DNA from: an uncultured Lachnospiraceae bacterium
GTDB taxonomy: Bacteria; Bacillota; Clostridia; Lachnospirales; Lachnospiraceae
DNA length: 54,620 nt
Direction of reading: 5' to 3'
NCBI GenBank assembly: GCA_910585635.1
Contig: CAJUFE010000030.1
Location: forward strand, 1-54,620
Part shown: one piece after another, positions 7,841 to 16,703 of the stretch
How positions within the stretch are numbered: the stretch's first letter is position 1
Layout of the letters: each line of letters begins with the position of its first letter
The notes under the pieces: model-generated
The model's input: the letters and a program-made list of their open reading frames with translations, nothing else
Databases searched by the model: none
What the model was told of the DNA's origin: nothing
Position numbers and translations under genes: made by a program

Positions 7841-9049
7841 TCAGCTCCTGCCAAAGGCCTTCTTCAGCTCTTCTTCTTTTAAACGGGCTCCGATCACGCA
7901 GATCTTCCCGATATGGTCCGGCTGTCCCTCCCGGATCTCAACCTGCTCCGGCACAAGATCGAAATACAGCCAGACCCCTTCCTTCTCTGTGGGCAGCATC
8001 CCTTTGGCACGCAGGACCTCCCCGAAGGCGGTGCTCTCCGCCAGCCGTTCTAAGATCTCCTCCAGCTTCTTTCTGGTACAGGGGACCGTGGTCTCCAGGC
8101 CCCAGCTGGTGAAGATCTCATCGGCATGATGGTGGTGATGCTCGTGGTCATGGCAGCCGCAGTCACACCCGTCACCGTGGTCATGATGATGGCCGTGCTC
8201 ATGATCGTGTCCGTCATGGCTGTGGTGGTGCTCACCGTGCTCATGCTCATGATCGTCATGCGCATGTCCGTGATCGTGGTGGTGCTCAACATGCCCGTGG
8301 ACACCGCACTCGTCATCGTGATGGTGTCCATGCCCTCCATCCCCATGATCGTGCTCGTGCTCATGGCATCCACAGCCGTCCTCGTGATGATGCTCATGGT
8401 CATGCTCATGATAAGCTTCCTTCACCTGGGCCAGAAGATCTGCCATCATGGTATCCGGCTTCTCGATGATCTCCAAAAGCTGGGCTCCGGTAAGCTGGGC
8501 CAGGGGCGTGGTGATGATAGAAGCCGACGGATTGTGCTCACGGATCATGGCCACGGCCGCCTCCGTCTTTTCCCGATCGGCGATATCGGTACGGCTCAGG
8601 ACGATATTCCCCGCATACTCTATCTGATCGTTAAAGAACTCGCCGAAATTCTTCATGTACATCTTGCACTTCTTCACATCCACCACGGTGACCGAGCTGT
8701 TTAAGAGCACATCCAGATCCGCGGACACATCCCGGACCGCTTTCATCACATCGGAAAGCTTGCCCACCCCGGAAGGCTCGATGATCACACGCTCCGGCTG
8801 GTACCTGGAGATCACCTCCACCAGGGACTTGCCAAAATCACCTACCAGCGAGCAGCAGATACACCCGGAGTTCATCTCCCGTATCTCGATCCCCGCATCC
8901 TTTAGAAAACCACCGTCGATCCCGATCTCGCCAAATTCATTCTCGATCAGCACCACCTTCTCGTCAGCGACTGCTTCCTCCAGGAGCTTTTTGATAAATG
9001 TCGTCTTCCCCGCTCCTAAAAATCCAGAGATCACATCGATCTTCGTCAT
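7841..9049 (-). CDS. G3E-family (CobW) GTPase metallochaperone with a large His-rich segment
   Basis: 402 residues. Walker A GFLGAGKTT (9-17), the conserved metal-binding CICC (Cys63, Cys65, Cys66) and SRTD (152-155) in the guanine-recognition position define the COG0523 group, which delivers Zn, Ni or Co to client proteins. Between the GTPase domain and the CobW C-terminal domain (about 312-402) lies a segment of roughly 95 residues (214-308) that is about half His, with Asp, Glu and a few Cys. Such segments bind metal, but this one is unusually long. It is the first gene of a two-gene operon. Zinc is the likeliest metal, by analogy only. Confidence 0.9.
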   Translation of the reverse strand: MTKIDVISGFLGAGKTTFIKKLLEEAVADEKVVLIENEFGEIGIDGGFLKDAGIEIREMNSGCICCSLVGDFGKSLVEVISRYQPERVIIEPSGVGKLSDVMKAVRDVSADLDVLLNSSVTVVDVKKCKMYMKNFGEFFNDQIEYAGNIVLSRTDIADREKTEAAVAMIREHNPSASIITTPLAQLTGAQLLEIIEKPDTMMADLLAQVKEAYHEHDHEHHHEDGCGCHEHEHDHGDGGHGHHHDDECGVHGHVEHHHDHGHAHDDHEHEHGEHHHSHDGHDHEHGHHHDHGDGCDCGCHDHEHHHHHADEIFTSWGLETTVPCTRKKLEEILERLAESTAFGEVLRAKGMLPTEKEGVWLYFDLVPEQVEIREGQPDHIGKICVIGARLKEEELKKAFGRS

Positions 9050-9119
9050 CCTTCATTCCCTCTTTCCTGTTCCGTTCAGGCCCATATCCGCTCTCCGGCA
9101 GACTGGCCCCAGTATCGCA

Positions 9120-9153
9120 TCTGACTATCTACTATATCTGACTATCTGCTATA
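9120..9153. repeat. Tandem 17-bp direct repeat upstream of the GTPase operon
   Basis: Two adjacent copies (9120-9136 and 9137-9153) of a TCTGACTATCTACTATA-type unit differ at one position. They lie 71 bases before the start of the CobW-type gene, in its promoter region, so they may be a regulator site; this is only positional inference. Confidence 0.5.
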
Positions 9154-9335
9154 CGCGTGTACCGTCTCGTTCCCTTACACACGATCCCTTTCCGTCTGCT
9201 AACGCAGGTGGGGATCCATATGGGGCATCTGTTGAAATGCGGACAAGCCGGCACATGGGCGGGCCTTTAAAACGCGTACCCTGCGCCGTCTATTATTTTG
9301 GCACAAAGAATGCAGAAAGTCAAGGACAGCGGCCC

Positions 9336-9364
9336 TTGCATTTTCGACCTTCGGCCATTATAAT
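9336..9364 (+). promoter_or_regulatory. Sigma-A promoter of the metallophosphoesterase gene
   Basis: TTGCAT (9336-9341), 17-base spacer, perfect TATAAT (9359-9364), 75 bases before the start codon. Confidence 0.7.
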
Positions 9365-9438
9365 GGAACGAACACCACAGCGGGCCCCGATCGGGAGCTG
9401 CTGCAAAAAAAGGATCAAGAAAGGATACGCTCGCCATT

Positions 9439-10230
9439 ATGTTCCAGACATTCCACTATACCATCCGATCTAAGGAGCTCCCTGCAGCGTTTGAGGGCTT
9501 TCGGATCGCTCACCTGTCCGATCTCCATGGTGTCGTCTATGGCAGGCACAATGAAGACCTGCTGCGGGCGATCGACCATGCCAGGCCCCACTGTGTGGTC
9601 ATGACCGGTGATATGGCAGGTCACTCCGATCAGTCCCGCCTGGGGCTGATCCACTTAAGCCGCCGTCTCTGCGCCCATCATCCGGTCTACTATATCCCGG
9701 GCAATCACGAACAATGCCTGGAAAAGGAGGTCTACCTGGCCCTCCGGTCCGATCTGCAGGCGGCAGGGGCGATCGTTCTGGAAAATAGCTGGCGCACGAT
9801 CTCCCGCCAAGGGGCCTTCATCAAGCTCTATGGCCTGGTGTTGCCCATGTGCTACTACCGTTCCCGTCTGCAAAATGCCATACGGAATGTCCATTTTTCG
9901 GTCCAGGCCATGAACGAGCTGCTGGGACCGGCAGATCCCGGCCGCTTTACCCTCCTTTTATCCCACGATCCTCTCCACTTCCCTGTCTACCGGGATTGGG
10001 GCGCGGATCTGACCTTGTCCGGCCACATCCACGGCGGCATCATCCGGATCCCCGGGCTGGGCGGTCTCTTATCCCCCGATGTGACCCTGTTCCCCCGCTA
10101 TGACTGCGGGCATTTTGAGGAAAAGAGGAAACACATGATCGTCAGCCGGGGACTGGGGAACCATTTCCTGTTCCGGGTGTGCGATCCGGCGGAGTTAGCC
10201 ATCATCACGTTATCCGGCAGCTCCTCCTGA
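9439..10230 (+). CDS. Metallophosphoesterase (calcineurin-like, YkuE/YaeI type)
   Basis: 263 residues with the full motif order of the family: DLH (about residue 28), GDM (about 56), GNHE (about 86-89), HDP (about 179) and GHIHGG (about 196-201), which together bind a two-metal centre. YaeI/YkuE relatives cleave phosphodiesters or UDP-linked lipids; the substrate here is unknown. Unlike many relatives it has no N-terminal transmembrane helix, so it is probably cytoplasmic. AAAGGA lies 14 bases before the ATG, a loose fit. It is a single gene with its own promoter. Confidence 0.88.
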   Translation: MFQTFHYTIRSKELPAAFEGFRIAHLSDLHGVVYGRHNEDLLRAIDHARPHCVVMTGDMAGHSDQSRLGLIHLSRRLCAHHPVYYIPGNHEQCLEKEVYLALRSDLQAAGAIVLENSWRTISRQGAFIKLYGLVLPMCYYRSRLQNAIRNVHFSVQAMNELLGPADPGRFTLLLSHDPLHFPVYRDWGADLTLSGHIHGGIIRIPGLGGLLSPDVTLFPRYDCGHFEEKRKHMIVSRGLGNHFLFRVCDPAELAIITLSGSSS

Positions 10231-10545
10231 ACGGCCGTGCCAGGACGCCCTTATCTGCGAAACCTCCCATGCGTCCGGCATCGGCCCCGCTCAGCGACTG
10301 GCAGACATGCATCCCCTATAAGGATCTGGCAGGCCCATTTTCCATTTCTGTATACAGACATGACGATGGATACGTTCTTTTTTGCATCATCGTGCCTACC
10401 TTTGCCTGCCTGCCGATCGCACTATCTTGCACCATATCCGCCTGACCACGCTCCTGATCTTCCCCCTTTCCATCCCCCTGCCGAAATAATTTTCCGTCAA
10501 AATAGGCTAAAGAACCACAAAATGTAAAAAGAGTATAAACATTTT

Positions 10546-10556
10546 GACCAATGGTC
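10546..10556. promoter_or_regulatory. Operator-like dyad at the -35 region
   Basis: GACCAATGGTC is a perfect 5-1-5 inverted repeat that ends at the base next to the TTGACA of the reductase promoter. Its form suits a TetR-type repressor, but no regulator gene is adjacent. Confidence 0.45.
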
Positions 10557-10585
10557 TTGACAGTTTTTTATCAAAGAGGTATAGT
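10557..10585 (+). promoter_or_regulatory. Strong sigma-A promoter of the exported reductase
   Basis: TTGACA (10557-10562), 17-base spacer, TATAGT (10580-10585). The gene starts at 10664 behind AAGGAGG. Confidence 0.85.
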
Positions 10586-10663
10586 AAGCTCATATGTTGG
10601 ATGTGCCGTCCCCATCTGACAGATAGGGACAAAATATGCACGTCCTGATAAGGAGGATACACT

Positions 10664-12700
10664 ATGAAAAGAAAGTTGGCATGCATGGCATCTGTTGTGC
10701 TGGCCGTCAGTCTGACCGCCTGCGGCGGTGGCGGCGGACAGGAGACGCCGACTACAGCTGCTGAGACCACCACAGCCGCACCGGCCACCACGGAGGCCCC
10801 CGCTGAGACAGAGGCGGAAAAGACAGAAGGCGGCGCTCTTACGGCAGGCACCTACACTGCTTCCAAAAATGGCATGAACGGCGCTGTGAACGTAGAAGTA
10901 GAAGTAGACGAGACCTCGATCCTATCGGTTAAGGTAGGCGACAACCAGGAGACCCCAGGCATCGGCTCCCCGCTGGTAGACGGCGAGAAGGAAGGGACGA
11001 TCCCCACGATCTCCATCCCGGCCGCGATCGTTGAGCATCAGTCCACCGCAGTGGATGCGGTGACCGGCGCCACCATCACCAGCGCGGCCATCCGTTCCGC
11101 TGTTGAGGACTGTCTGACCCAGGCAGGGGCGAACCTAGATGACTGGAAAAAGCCGGTAGAGAAGGAAGCCGGACAGGCTGTAGAGAAGGAAGCTGACGTA
11201 GTGGTCGTAGGCGGCGGCGGTGCCGGCCTGGCAGCTGCGATCTCCGCTTCTGAGAACGGCGCGAAGGTCCTTGTGATCGAGAAGAACGGCGCGGTAGGCG
11301 GCGACACCTTAGTCTGCGGCGCGATCTATAACAACCCGGACAAAGAGCTGCAGAGCAAGGTAGAGATGAGCGACGCCGTGAAGAAGACCCTGGAAGCAGG
11401 GATCGGCGTAGAGCCTGTGGACGATGCCCACAAAGAGCTGATCGACACCGTAGCTGCCGAGTGGGATGCGCATAAGTCCAGCGGCGACACCAGCCTGTTC
11501 GATTCCGAAGCATGGTTCACCCTCCAGACCTACAACGGCGGCGATAATGTAGCCGAGCTGGATCTGGTCAAGGTGCTGTGCAACAACGCTGTAGCCGGAT
11601 TCGAGTGGATCCAGGGCCTGGGCATGGAATTTAACGACACCATCGGCCAGGGCGCAGGTTCCTTATGGCAGAGGACCCACACCTCTACCAAGCCCATGGG
11701 TACCGGCTTCATCTCCACTTATGTAGAGAACATCGCAGCTGATGACAACATCGAGATGCTGACCTCCACCACCGCCACCAAGCTGGTCAAGGATGATTCC
11801 GGACGGGTAGTGGCCGTAGAGGCTGAGGATGTAAACGGCAATACATACACCTGCACCGCTGCCAAGGGCGTGGTCCTGGCTACCGGCGGATTTGCCGCGA
11901 ACTCCAAGATGGTCAATGAATACAACACCACCGGCAAGTGGGATGACTTATCCAAGGTCCCCACCACCAACCGTTTCGGCTGCTCCCAGGGCGACGGCAT
12001 CATCATGGCTCAGGAGATCGGCGCTGCATTAAATCAGATGGAGCAGATCCAGCTGCTGTACTTAGGCAATGTTAAGGACGGCGGTCTGACCAAGTATCCG
12101 GCCCGCTGCGTGAACGGCACGGATCAGGAGATCTTCATCAACAAGAACGGCGAGCGTTTCGTCCGCGAGGATGGACGCCGTGACGAGATCTGCCTGCAGG
12201 TACTTAAGCAGCCAGACGCTATGTTCTACTTCCTTGAGTCCGCTGACGGCGACTACACCGACGTAGAGACCGCTCTGACCGCTGACGGCTTCACCTTCAA
12301 GGAGATGGAGGAGCAGGGCTACATCATCATCGCCGAGACCTTAGACGAGATGGCTGAGAAGCTGGGCTGCGATGCCGAGACTTTGAAGGCTACCGTGGAC
12401 ACCTTTAACGCTTCCGTCGATTCCGGCGAGGATGAATTTGGACGTACCCTTTACAGCATCAAGCTGGAGAACGGCCCCTGGGTCGCTACCCCACGGCAGG
12501 CTTGCTTACACCACACCATGGGCGGTGTGAAGATCGATACCGAAGGCCGTGTATTAGATGAGAGCGGCGCTCCGATCGAAGGCCTGGTAGCAGCAGGCGA
12601 GATCACCGGCGGCATCCACGGCGGCAACCGTTTAGGCGGCAACGCAGTGGTCGATACCGTTGTGTTCGGTAAGCTGGCTGGCGAGACGATCACCAAGTAA
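10664..12700 (+). CDS. Extracellular FMN/FAD reductase lipoprotein (fumarate reductase flavoprotein family)
   Basis: 678 residues. A lipoprotein signal ends in LTAC (Cys20), followed by a Thr/Glu-rich tether (about 26-56). An FMN-binding domain (about 58-152) carries the flavinylation motif TGATIT (134-139; Thr139 would be the ApbE-modified residue). The FAD domain starts with a GGGGAG nucleotide loop (about 183-188) and ends with the GGxHGGNRLGGNA signature of fumarate-reductase-like enzymes. Paired His (CLHH) and the late Arg match expected substrate residues. Such proteins take electrons from the membrane to reduce an extracellular acceptor (fumarate, urocanate or similar); the acceptor cannot be told from sequence. 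It is a single gene with a strong promoter and terminator. Confidence 0.93.
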   Translation: MKRKLACMASVVLAVSLTACGGGGGQETPTTAAETTTAAPATTEAPAETEAEKTEGGALTAGTYTASKNGMNGAVNVEVEVDETSILSVKVGDNQETPGIGSPLVDGEKEGTIPTISIPAAIVEHQSTAVDAVTGATITSAAIRSAVEDCLTQAGANLDDWKKPVEKEAGQAVEKEADVVVVGGGGAGLAAAISASENGAKVLVIEKNGAVGGDTLVCGAIYNNPDKELQSKVEMSDAVKKTLEAGIGVEPVDDAHKELIDTVAAEWDAHKSSGDTSLFDSEAWFTLQTYNGGDNVAELDLVKVLCNNAVAGFEWIQGLGMEFNDTIGQGAGSLWQRTHTSTKPMGTGFISTYVENIAADDNIEMLTSTTATKLVKDDSGRVVAVEAEDVNGNTYTCTAAKGVVLATGGFAANSKMVNEYNTTGKWDDLSKVPTTNRFGCSQGDGIIMAQEIGAALNQMEQIQLLYLGNVKDGGLTKYPARCVNGTDQEIFINKNGERFVREDGRRDEICLQVLKQPDAMFYFLESADGDYTDVETALTADGFTFKEMEEQGYIIIAETLDEMAEKLGCDAETLKATVDTFNASVDSGEDEFGRTLYSIKLENGPWVATPRQACLHHTMGGVKIDTEGRVLDESGAPIEGLVAAGEITGGIHGGNRLGGNAVVDTVVFGKLAGETITK

Positions 12701-12737
12701 AGATCTTGCAGATAGTGAGATGACGAGTTAATAAGAT

Positions 12738-12784
12738 GGAACGCCACAGGAAGGCGAGAGGCCTTTGTGTGGCGTTCCTTTTTT
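12738..12784 (+). terminator. Rho-independent terminator of the reductase gene
   Basis: GGAACGCCACA (12738-12748) pairs perfectly with TGTGGCGTTCC (12768-12778), followed by six Ts. Confidence 0.92.
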
Positions 12785-12812
12785 GTGGCGTTTTTTGTGC
12801 TCCTATCATCTA

Positions 12813-14489
12813 TCATCGGACGGATCGCTGACGGCCAATGGCTGGACAGCGACCGTCTGCCTGGATCGTCTTATATACCATCCCGCATCGCTTTCCATCA
12901 TGTGCCAGGCCCACACAGATCACTTCCCCGGACAGACCTGTATGATAACGGTTGGTCAAGATCTGTTCTAACGCTTCCTCCTTCAGCCTCTCTAGATCTT
13001 TTCCTTGCTTGAACTCTACGATGATACTGGGATATCCGGTAAGCTCCGACTGGAGTGTGATATCGCTCCGCCCATAGCCTGCTTCTATATTGCTGGTCAC
13101 TTTATACACTCCCCGCAAGGACATGCACATCCCCAGAAAAAGCATATGATAGGCATTTTCTTTTGCATCCATATAACTGGTACAGGAGATCACCATATCC
13201 TCATACAGGGCAAAAAACCGATCCATATCCTTCTTCATCAGACAGTCGAACATCCTATCCAGGTTCTGACCACTGATCCCGGAGATCTCCGAGACGACAT
13301 TCCTAAACTCTGACAATACCTCCTCATTAGGGATCCTGACCACTGCCGAGTCCGCATGGATCCGCTCTTCCACCGTGAGATAACCAGCATTTACAAGGAG
13401 CCCCCACAAGCTGGCATCGTTCTCCCGTTCTGCATAAGAAGTATCCAAGGTCAGCCATACCCCGGTGGCCTCTCCCGTCACCAGGATATCGAAGTCTTTC
13501 CAAAAATCTCGGGTCGCCTTCTCCAATCCTTTTCGGATCAGCAGGTTCGCAGAGGTGTTGACCCAGTAATTATCTAAGAAGCCATTGTCCGCATAGTTCA
13601 ATATGGACCATGGATTATATACCTCCACACCTCCGACCCGATAGCCATCATATTTTTTTCGCACAGCCTCGCTCAGTTCCAGGCCATAGGCTTCCAGCAA
13701 CGTACGGGTCTCCTCCTGTGTCAGGCCAAAGCAGGAAGCATACTGCCGGTTCAGCACAGTATAGACTTTCAGGTTATTAAATTGGGAGAAGATGCTCTCT
13801 TTCACCACCCTCTGCACACCTGTAAGGAGCGCCTGTTCCAGATCTTCATTGCCCTTCATAGCGATCCCGTATAGATTGGTAAAAAAGGGACCCAGCTCAT
13901 CATGATAGCCATACGCATAGCTGCTCATGATCGGCTGATCATATTCATCGATCAATAAGATGGGCTTTATCCCATGGTCTCTTCTCAAGATACTGAGCAG
14001 CGTTCCGATCCCCGCTTCCACCTTTATGGCTGGTGTATCCGGTGTCATGATGGCCTCTGCCATATCGGACAGCAACCTCGCTCCATAGGAATCGTCTTCC
14101 CTTAGCGACCGGACTGCCTGCTCATAACGGACATACTCCCTGCAGAGTTCTCGCCTTATCGTCTCCACCAGCCCTATAGCGGTATGCGCCCGGCAATCCT
14201 TAAATGTGAGATACACCACTGGGCGTGAATTGATCTGATCGGCATAGGCGGTATCCATGATCGCTAATCCCTCAAAGATCTGGCGGCTGTCTTTTGTGAT
14301 ATCTAAAAATTCCCGGAGCATGGACATGTTCAGCGTTTTTCCAAAGCGTCGAGGTCTTGTGATCAGGGCGACCTTATCTCCCATCTCGAGAAATTCCTTG
14401 ATCATCAGACTCTTATCCACAAAATACAGATCCTTCTCCCGTATTTCCGCAAGATCGTCGATCCCTATGGGGAGCCTTTTCCTCACCAT
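12813..14489 (-). CDS. AAA-ATPase-like protein with C-terminal PD-(D/E)XK nuclease domain (PF09820/PF08011 type)
   Basis: 558 residues. The N-terminus (PIGIDDLAEIREKDLYFVDK, then RPRRFGKT with Lys51 as Walker A) is the signature of the AAA-ATPase-like family abundant in gut Clostridia. Walker B is ILLIDEYD (about 170-177). The C-terminal domain has GYGRSDI and IVEFKQ, matching the Asp and ExK of a PD-(D/E)XK nuclease fold. Cellular role is unknown; defence or mobile-element links have been suggested for the family. The ATG at 14489 has AAGGAGG 8 bases upstream; an in-frame GTG lies 6 bases earlier. Confidence 0.87.
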   Translation of the reverse strand: MVRKRLPIGIDDLAEIREKDLYFVDKSLMIKEFLEMGDKVALITRPRRFGKTLNMSMLREFLDITKDSRQIFEGLAIMDTAYADQINSRPVVYLTFKDCRAHTAIGLVETIRRELCREYVRYEQAVRSLREDDSYGARLLSDMAEAIMTPDTPAIKVEAGIGTLLSILRRDHGIKPILLIDEYDQPIMSSYAYGYHDELGPFFTNLYGIAMKGNEDLEQALLTGVQRVVKESIFSQFNNLKVYTVLNRQYASCFGLTQEETRTLLEAYGLELSEAVRKKYDGYRVGGVEVYNPWSILNYADNGFLDNYWVNTSANLLIRKGLEKATRDFWKDFDILVTGEATGVWLTLDTSYAERENDASLWGLLVNAGYLTVEERIHADSAVVRIPNEEVLSEFRNVVSEISGISGQNLDRMFDCLMKKDMDRFFALYEDMVISCTSYMDAKENAYHMLFLGMCMSLRGVYKVTSNIEAGYGRSDITLQSELTGYPSIIVEFKQGKDLERLKEEALEQILTNRYHTGLSGEVICVGLAHDGKRCGMVYKTIQADGRCPAIGRQRSVR

Positions 14490-14547
14490 GATCACACCCT
14501 CCTTACTGCGTTCTTGCGCTGATCTCGATCATCTTTATCACTCTTTT

Positions 14548-14576
14548 ATTATAGGTGGAGTTGCATGGAAAAGCAA
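14548..14576 (-). promoter_or_regulatory. Sigma-A promoter of the AAA-ATPase/nuclease gene
   Basis: Minus strand TTGCTT (14571-14576), 17 bases, TATAAT (14548-14553), about 60 bases before the start codon. Confidence 0.7.
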
Positions 14577-14689
14577 CCGTTCCTCAGCTTTGGATATGGC
14601 AGATGCTGATGGCTGATGCAGGCACAGATTTACATATTTTACCATCTTGCCTCAAAAAATAAAAAAGACTTACCGCCTTCATCTGGACC

Positions 14690-15250
14690 CTATCGAAAGC
14701 ACGGACCTGGCGACCACAAAATCCCAAATGTATCTCGCAATGATGCACAGTATGTCGTATTGATATGATCTTGTAAACATCCTATCAATACATATCTGCC
14801 CGTGTTTTTATCTATCCCCATATGGATATCTATTTGACTTAAGATATCCATTCCTATAAGGATATTCCCTGTTCTATCATAATTTATCCTGATCGTCCTT
14901 TCTCCCAGATCATAATGGTTTAAGGTGACCTTATGGAATTTATGCTCAAATTTCAACGATGTACACTCTAATAACCGTCCTTGCCTTATCAACATTTTGT
15001 CTTTTCTTTTTATCTCTTCTGTATCACTTATTCCATAGCTGCGTTGAAACGGCACTTGCTTTTCAATATCCTCCCTTTTCATCCTTCGCGCTTCTCTTTC
15101 AGATACAATGCTTTTGATCGGCAGATTTGAATAAGAACATCCTGTATCGATCTTACAGGGTACTTTATATCTCCCTTCATCCATCTCGATCTCCAGGGAT
15201 CCCCAAAACACATTTTCCTTAAGGATACACTTTAAATACTCACTCATCAT
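14690..15250 (-). CDS. Retropepsin-like aspartic protease domain protein
   Basis: 186 residues, AT-rich compared with the core genes. An IDTGCSYSNLP stretch (about 34-44) has the hydrophobic-Asp-Thr-Gly core of retropepsin-like aspartic proteases, and a later ILIGMDIL block (about 130-137) matches the second conserved element. A single such domain would act as a homodimer. No signal peptide is seen. Start 15250 is preceded by AAGGGG at 9 bases; an earlier ATG at 15259 is possible. It overlaps the stop of the 15240-15497 gene, so the two are translationally coupled. Substrate and role unknown. Confidence 0.65.
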   Translation of the reverse strand: MMSEYLKCILKENVFWGSLEIEMDEGRYKVPCKIDTGCSYSNLPIKSIVSEREARRMKREDIEKQVPFQRSYGISDTEEIKRKDKMLIRQGRLLECTSLKFEHKFHKVTLNHYDLGERTIRINYDRTGNILIGMDILSQIDIHMGIDKNTGRYVLIGCLQDHINTTYCASLRDTFGILWSPGPCFR

Positions 15251-15497
15251 ATCCCACATCCCCTTCCATATCCAGAGAACTATTAAATATCACGGATAAA
15301 CTCTTCCCCTTTTTATCTATCTGATCATAAGTCTCATCTAATCTCCTTCCCCAAAATATGATCTTACCTGCTATCGAATAATCCCCATCATCACCAATGG
15401 TCTTTGCGTCGTCTAAAACGATAAATGTATCGTAAATACCCGCCAACTCTTCTGCTCTGACCTCCATCCCGAGCTTTAGATCTTCCAGACTATACAT
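15240..15497 (-). CDS. Hypothetical small protein coupled to the aspartic-protease-like gene
   Basis: 85 residues, acidic, no membrane segment, no family I recognise. The start at 15497 is behind AGAGGTGG at 5 bases; the frame is open to 15575 but without a better site. The stop overlaps the start of the protease-like gene by 11 bases, which implies a functional pair, such as substrate, adaptor or inhibitor and protease. Confidence 0.65.
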   Translation of the reverse strand: MYSLEDLKLGMEVRAEELAGIYDTFIVLDDAKTIGDDGDYSIAGKIIFWGRRLDETYDQIDKKGKSLSVIFNSSLDMEGDVGYDE

Positions 15498-15565
15498 CTT
15501 ATCCACCTCTCTCCTTCTAAACCTCCGTGCGTTTAGTAACAGACCTTCATCTATACTTCTATGAT

Positions 15566-15594
15566 AGCATAACACTACATATTTTTCCAGTAAA
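15566..15594 (-). promoter_or_regulatory. Candidate promoter of the protease-like pair
   Basis: Minus strand TTTACT (15589-15594), 17 bases, TATGCT (15566-15571), about 70 bases before the start at 15497. Confidence 0.5.
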
Positions 15595-15640
15595 ATTTTT
15601 CAAAAAATAGCCGGTCGCTCTTTTGCTCGATAAGAGCCAC

Positions 15641-15697
15641 AAAAAGCAGACTCTCCTACAGCCTACATCCATCGTACAAGAGAGCCTGTCCTTTTTA
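15641..15697. terminator. Bidirectional terminator between the protease pair and the DUF4143 pseudogene
   Basis: CAGACTCTC (15647-15655) pairs with GAGAGCCTG (15680-15688) with one G-U type mismatch; runs of As precede it and Ts follow it, so it can work on both strands. Confidence 0.65.
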
Positions 15698-15708
15698 TCT
15701 TCTATCCT

Positions 15709-16498
15709 TCAGATCAGCCACACCGGCACATACCAGTTCTTTTCATCGATGGGGAGCAGATCGGCCGCCATGCAGATCACACTCCCTGTCCCGATCGCTA
15801 CCTTCAGCGTCTCCACTCCGTCAAAGGTCCCTGCCGTATCGACCGGATCCAAGACACGGAAATTTTTGACCGCGTTCCTTCCGGGTGAAGCGGCCTTCTT
15901 GATCTCTATGGGAGACAATATCCCGTTCTGGTAGAACAGCAGGTCGATCTCCTTTTGATCCTTGTCCCGATATATAGAAGATCGGCGGCTCCTTTCCGGC
16001 GTTCAGATAGCTTTTGTAGATCTCTGAGAACACATAACTCTCAAAAAACGCGCCGGACATAGCCCCTCTTTCTAATGCCTCCGGGTTTCCCCACTTTAAG
16101 AGATACGCTGCCAGGCCGGTATCTAAAAAATGGAGCAGCGGCATCTTGACCACACGTTTCAGGATATTGTTGTGATAGGGCTGGACCAGGGCGATGATGT
16201 GGGACGATACCAGGATCGACAACCACTTTTTTGCTGTGGGCGCCGATATGCCTGCCGCGTCTGCCAGCTCCTGGTAGACGACCGGCTTAGCCGTATGGGC
16301 GGCCACGATCGTCATGAAGTTGTAAAACTGCATCTCATCCGCCACCTGCGCTAAGTCGCGGATGTCCCGCTGGAGATAGGTATCCACATAGGAGCGGTAG
16401 TATACCTCCCACTGGACCTCCTCGTCCGCATAAAGCTCCGGCATAGAGCCTCTGAAGATCCTCTGATAGATCTGCTCTAACCCCCGTGGTCTTGTCAA
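15709..16498 (-). pseudogene. Remnant of an ATPase with DUF4143 domain (5' truncated, frameshifted)
   Basis: The translation from about 16485 (GLEQIYQRIFRGSMPEL) to 15985 matches the C-terminal DUF4143 half of a common prokaryotic AAA+ family. The N-terminal ATPase domain with Walker motifs is missing. Near 15970 the frame breaks: the first frame reads on into a nonsense tail, while the family sequence FYRDKDQKEIDLLF continues in another frame to a stop at 15709. The break sits in TTCTATATATCGGG, best explained by a 4-base insertion or duplication (ATAT) between the Tyr and Arg codons. Not expected to be functional. Confidence 0.82.
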
Positions 16499-16703
16499 CT
16501 ACGGACGATCAACTGACCTCCATCGGCTTATCACTTGATGATATGATAAACTTTTCTCGTTTCTATCGATCGCCCTATTCGGCGGAACGATCAAATGATC
16601 CGTTCGGTCGAGCTCTTCGCAGAAAAGTAAGGTCGATAAAGACTGGCTGCTGGCCTGTCACCGCTCACCGCCACGGTATTTCAAGCAACGAGCAGTTCCG
16701 TTC

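Larger units (their letters stand above)
9050..9438. other. Divergent intergenic region
   Basis: About 390 bases between the GTPase operon and the phosphoesterase, with no credible ORF. It holds the 17-bp direct repeats at 9120-9153 and a strong plus-strand promoter at 9336-9364. I saw no recognisable riboswitch or Zur-type palindrome. Confidence 0.55.
10231..10663. other. Intergenic region upstream of the exported reductase
   Basis: No ORF. Bases about 10259-10340 resemble part of the dispersed element at 32165-32230 (shared blocks AAACCTCC and CTATAA-GATCTGGCAGGC). The last 120 bases are AT-rich and hold the promoter and dyad of the next gene. Confidence 0.5.

Noticed and set aside
8050..8704. 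Met/Val-rich and Met/Thr-rich frames over the His-rich region
   Set aside because: They are alternate readings of CAT/CAC repeats that encode the His-rich segment of the GTPase.
9298..9314. Sigma-54-like TTGGCAC-n4-ATGCA upstream of the phosphoesterase
   Set aside because: The -12 element is imperfect, no enhancer-binding regulator is nearby, and a better sigma-A promoter lies at 9336-9364.
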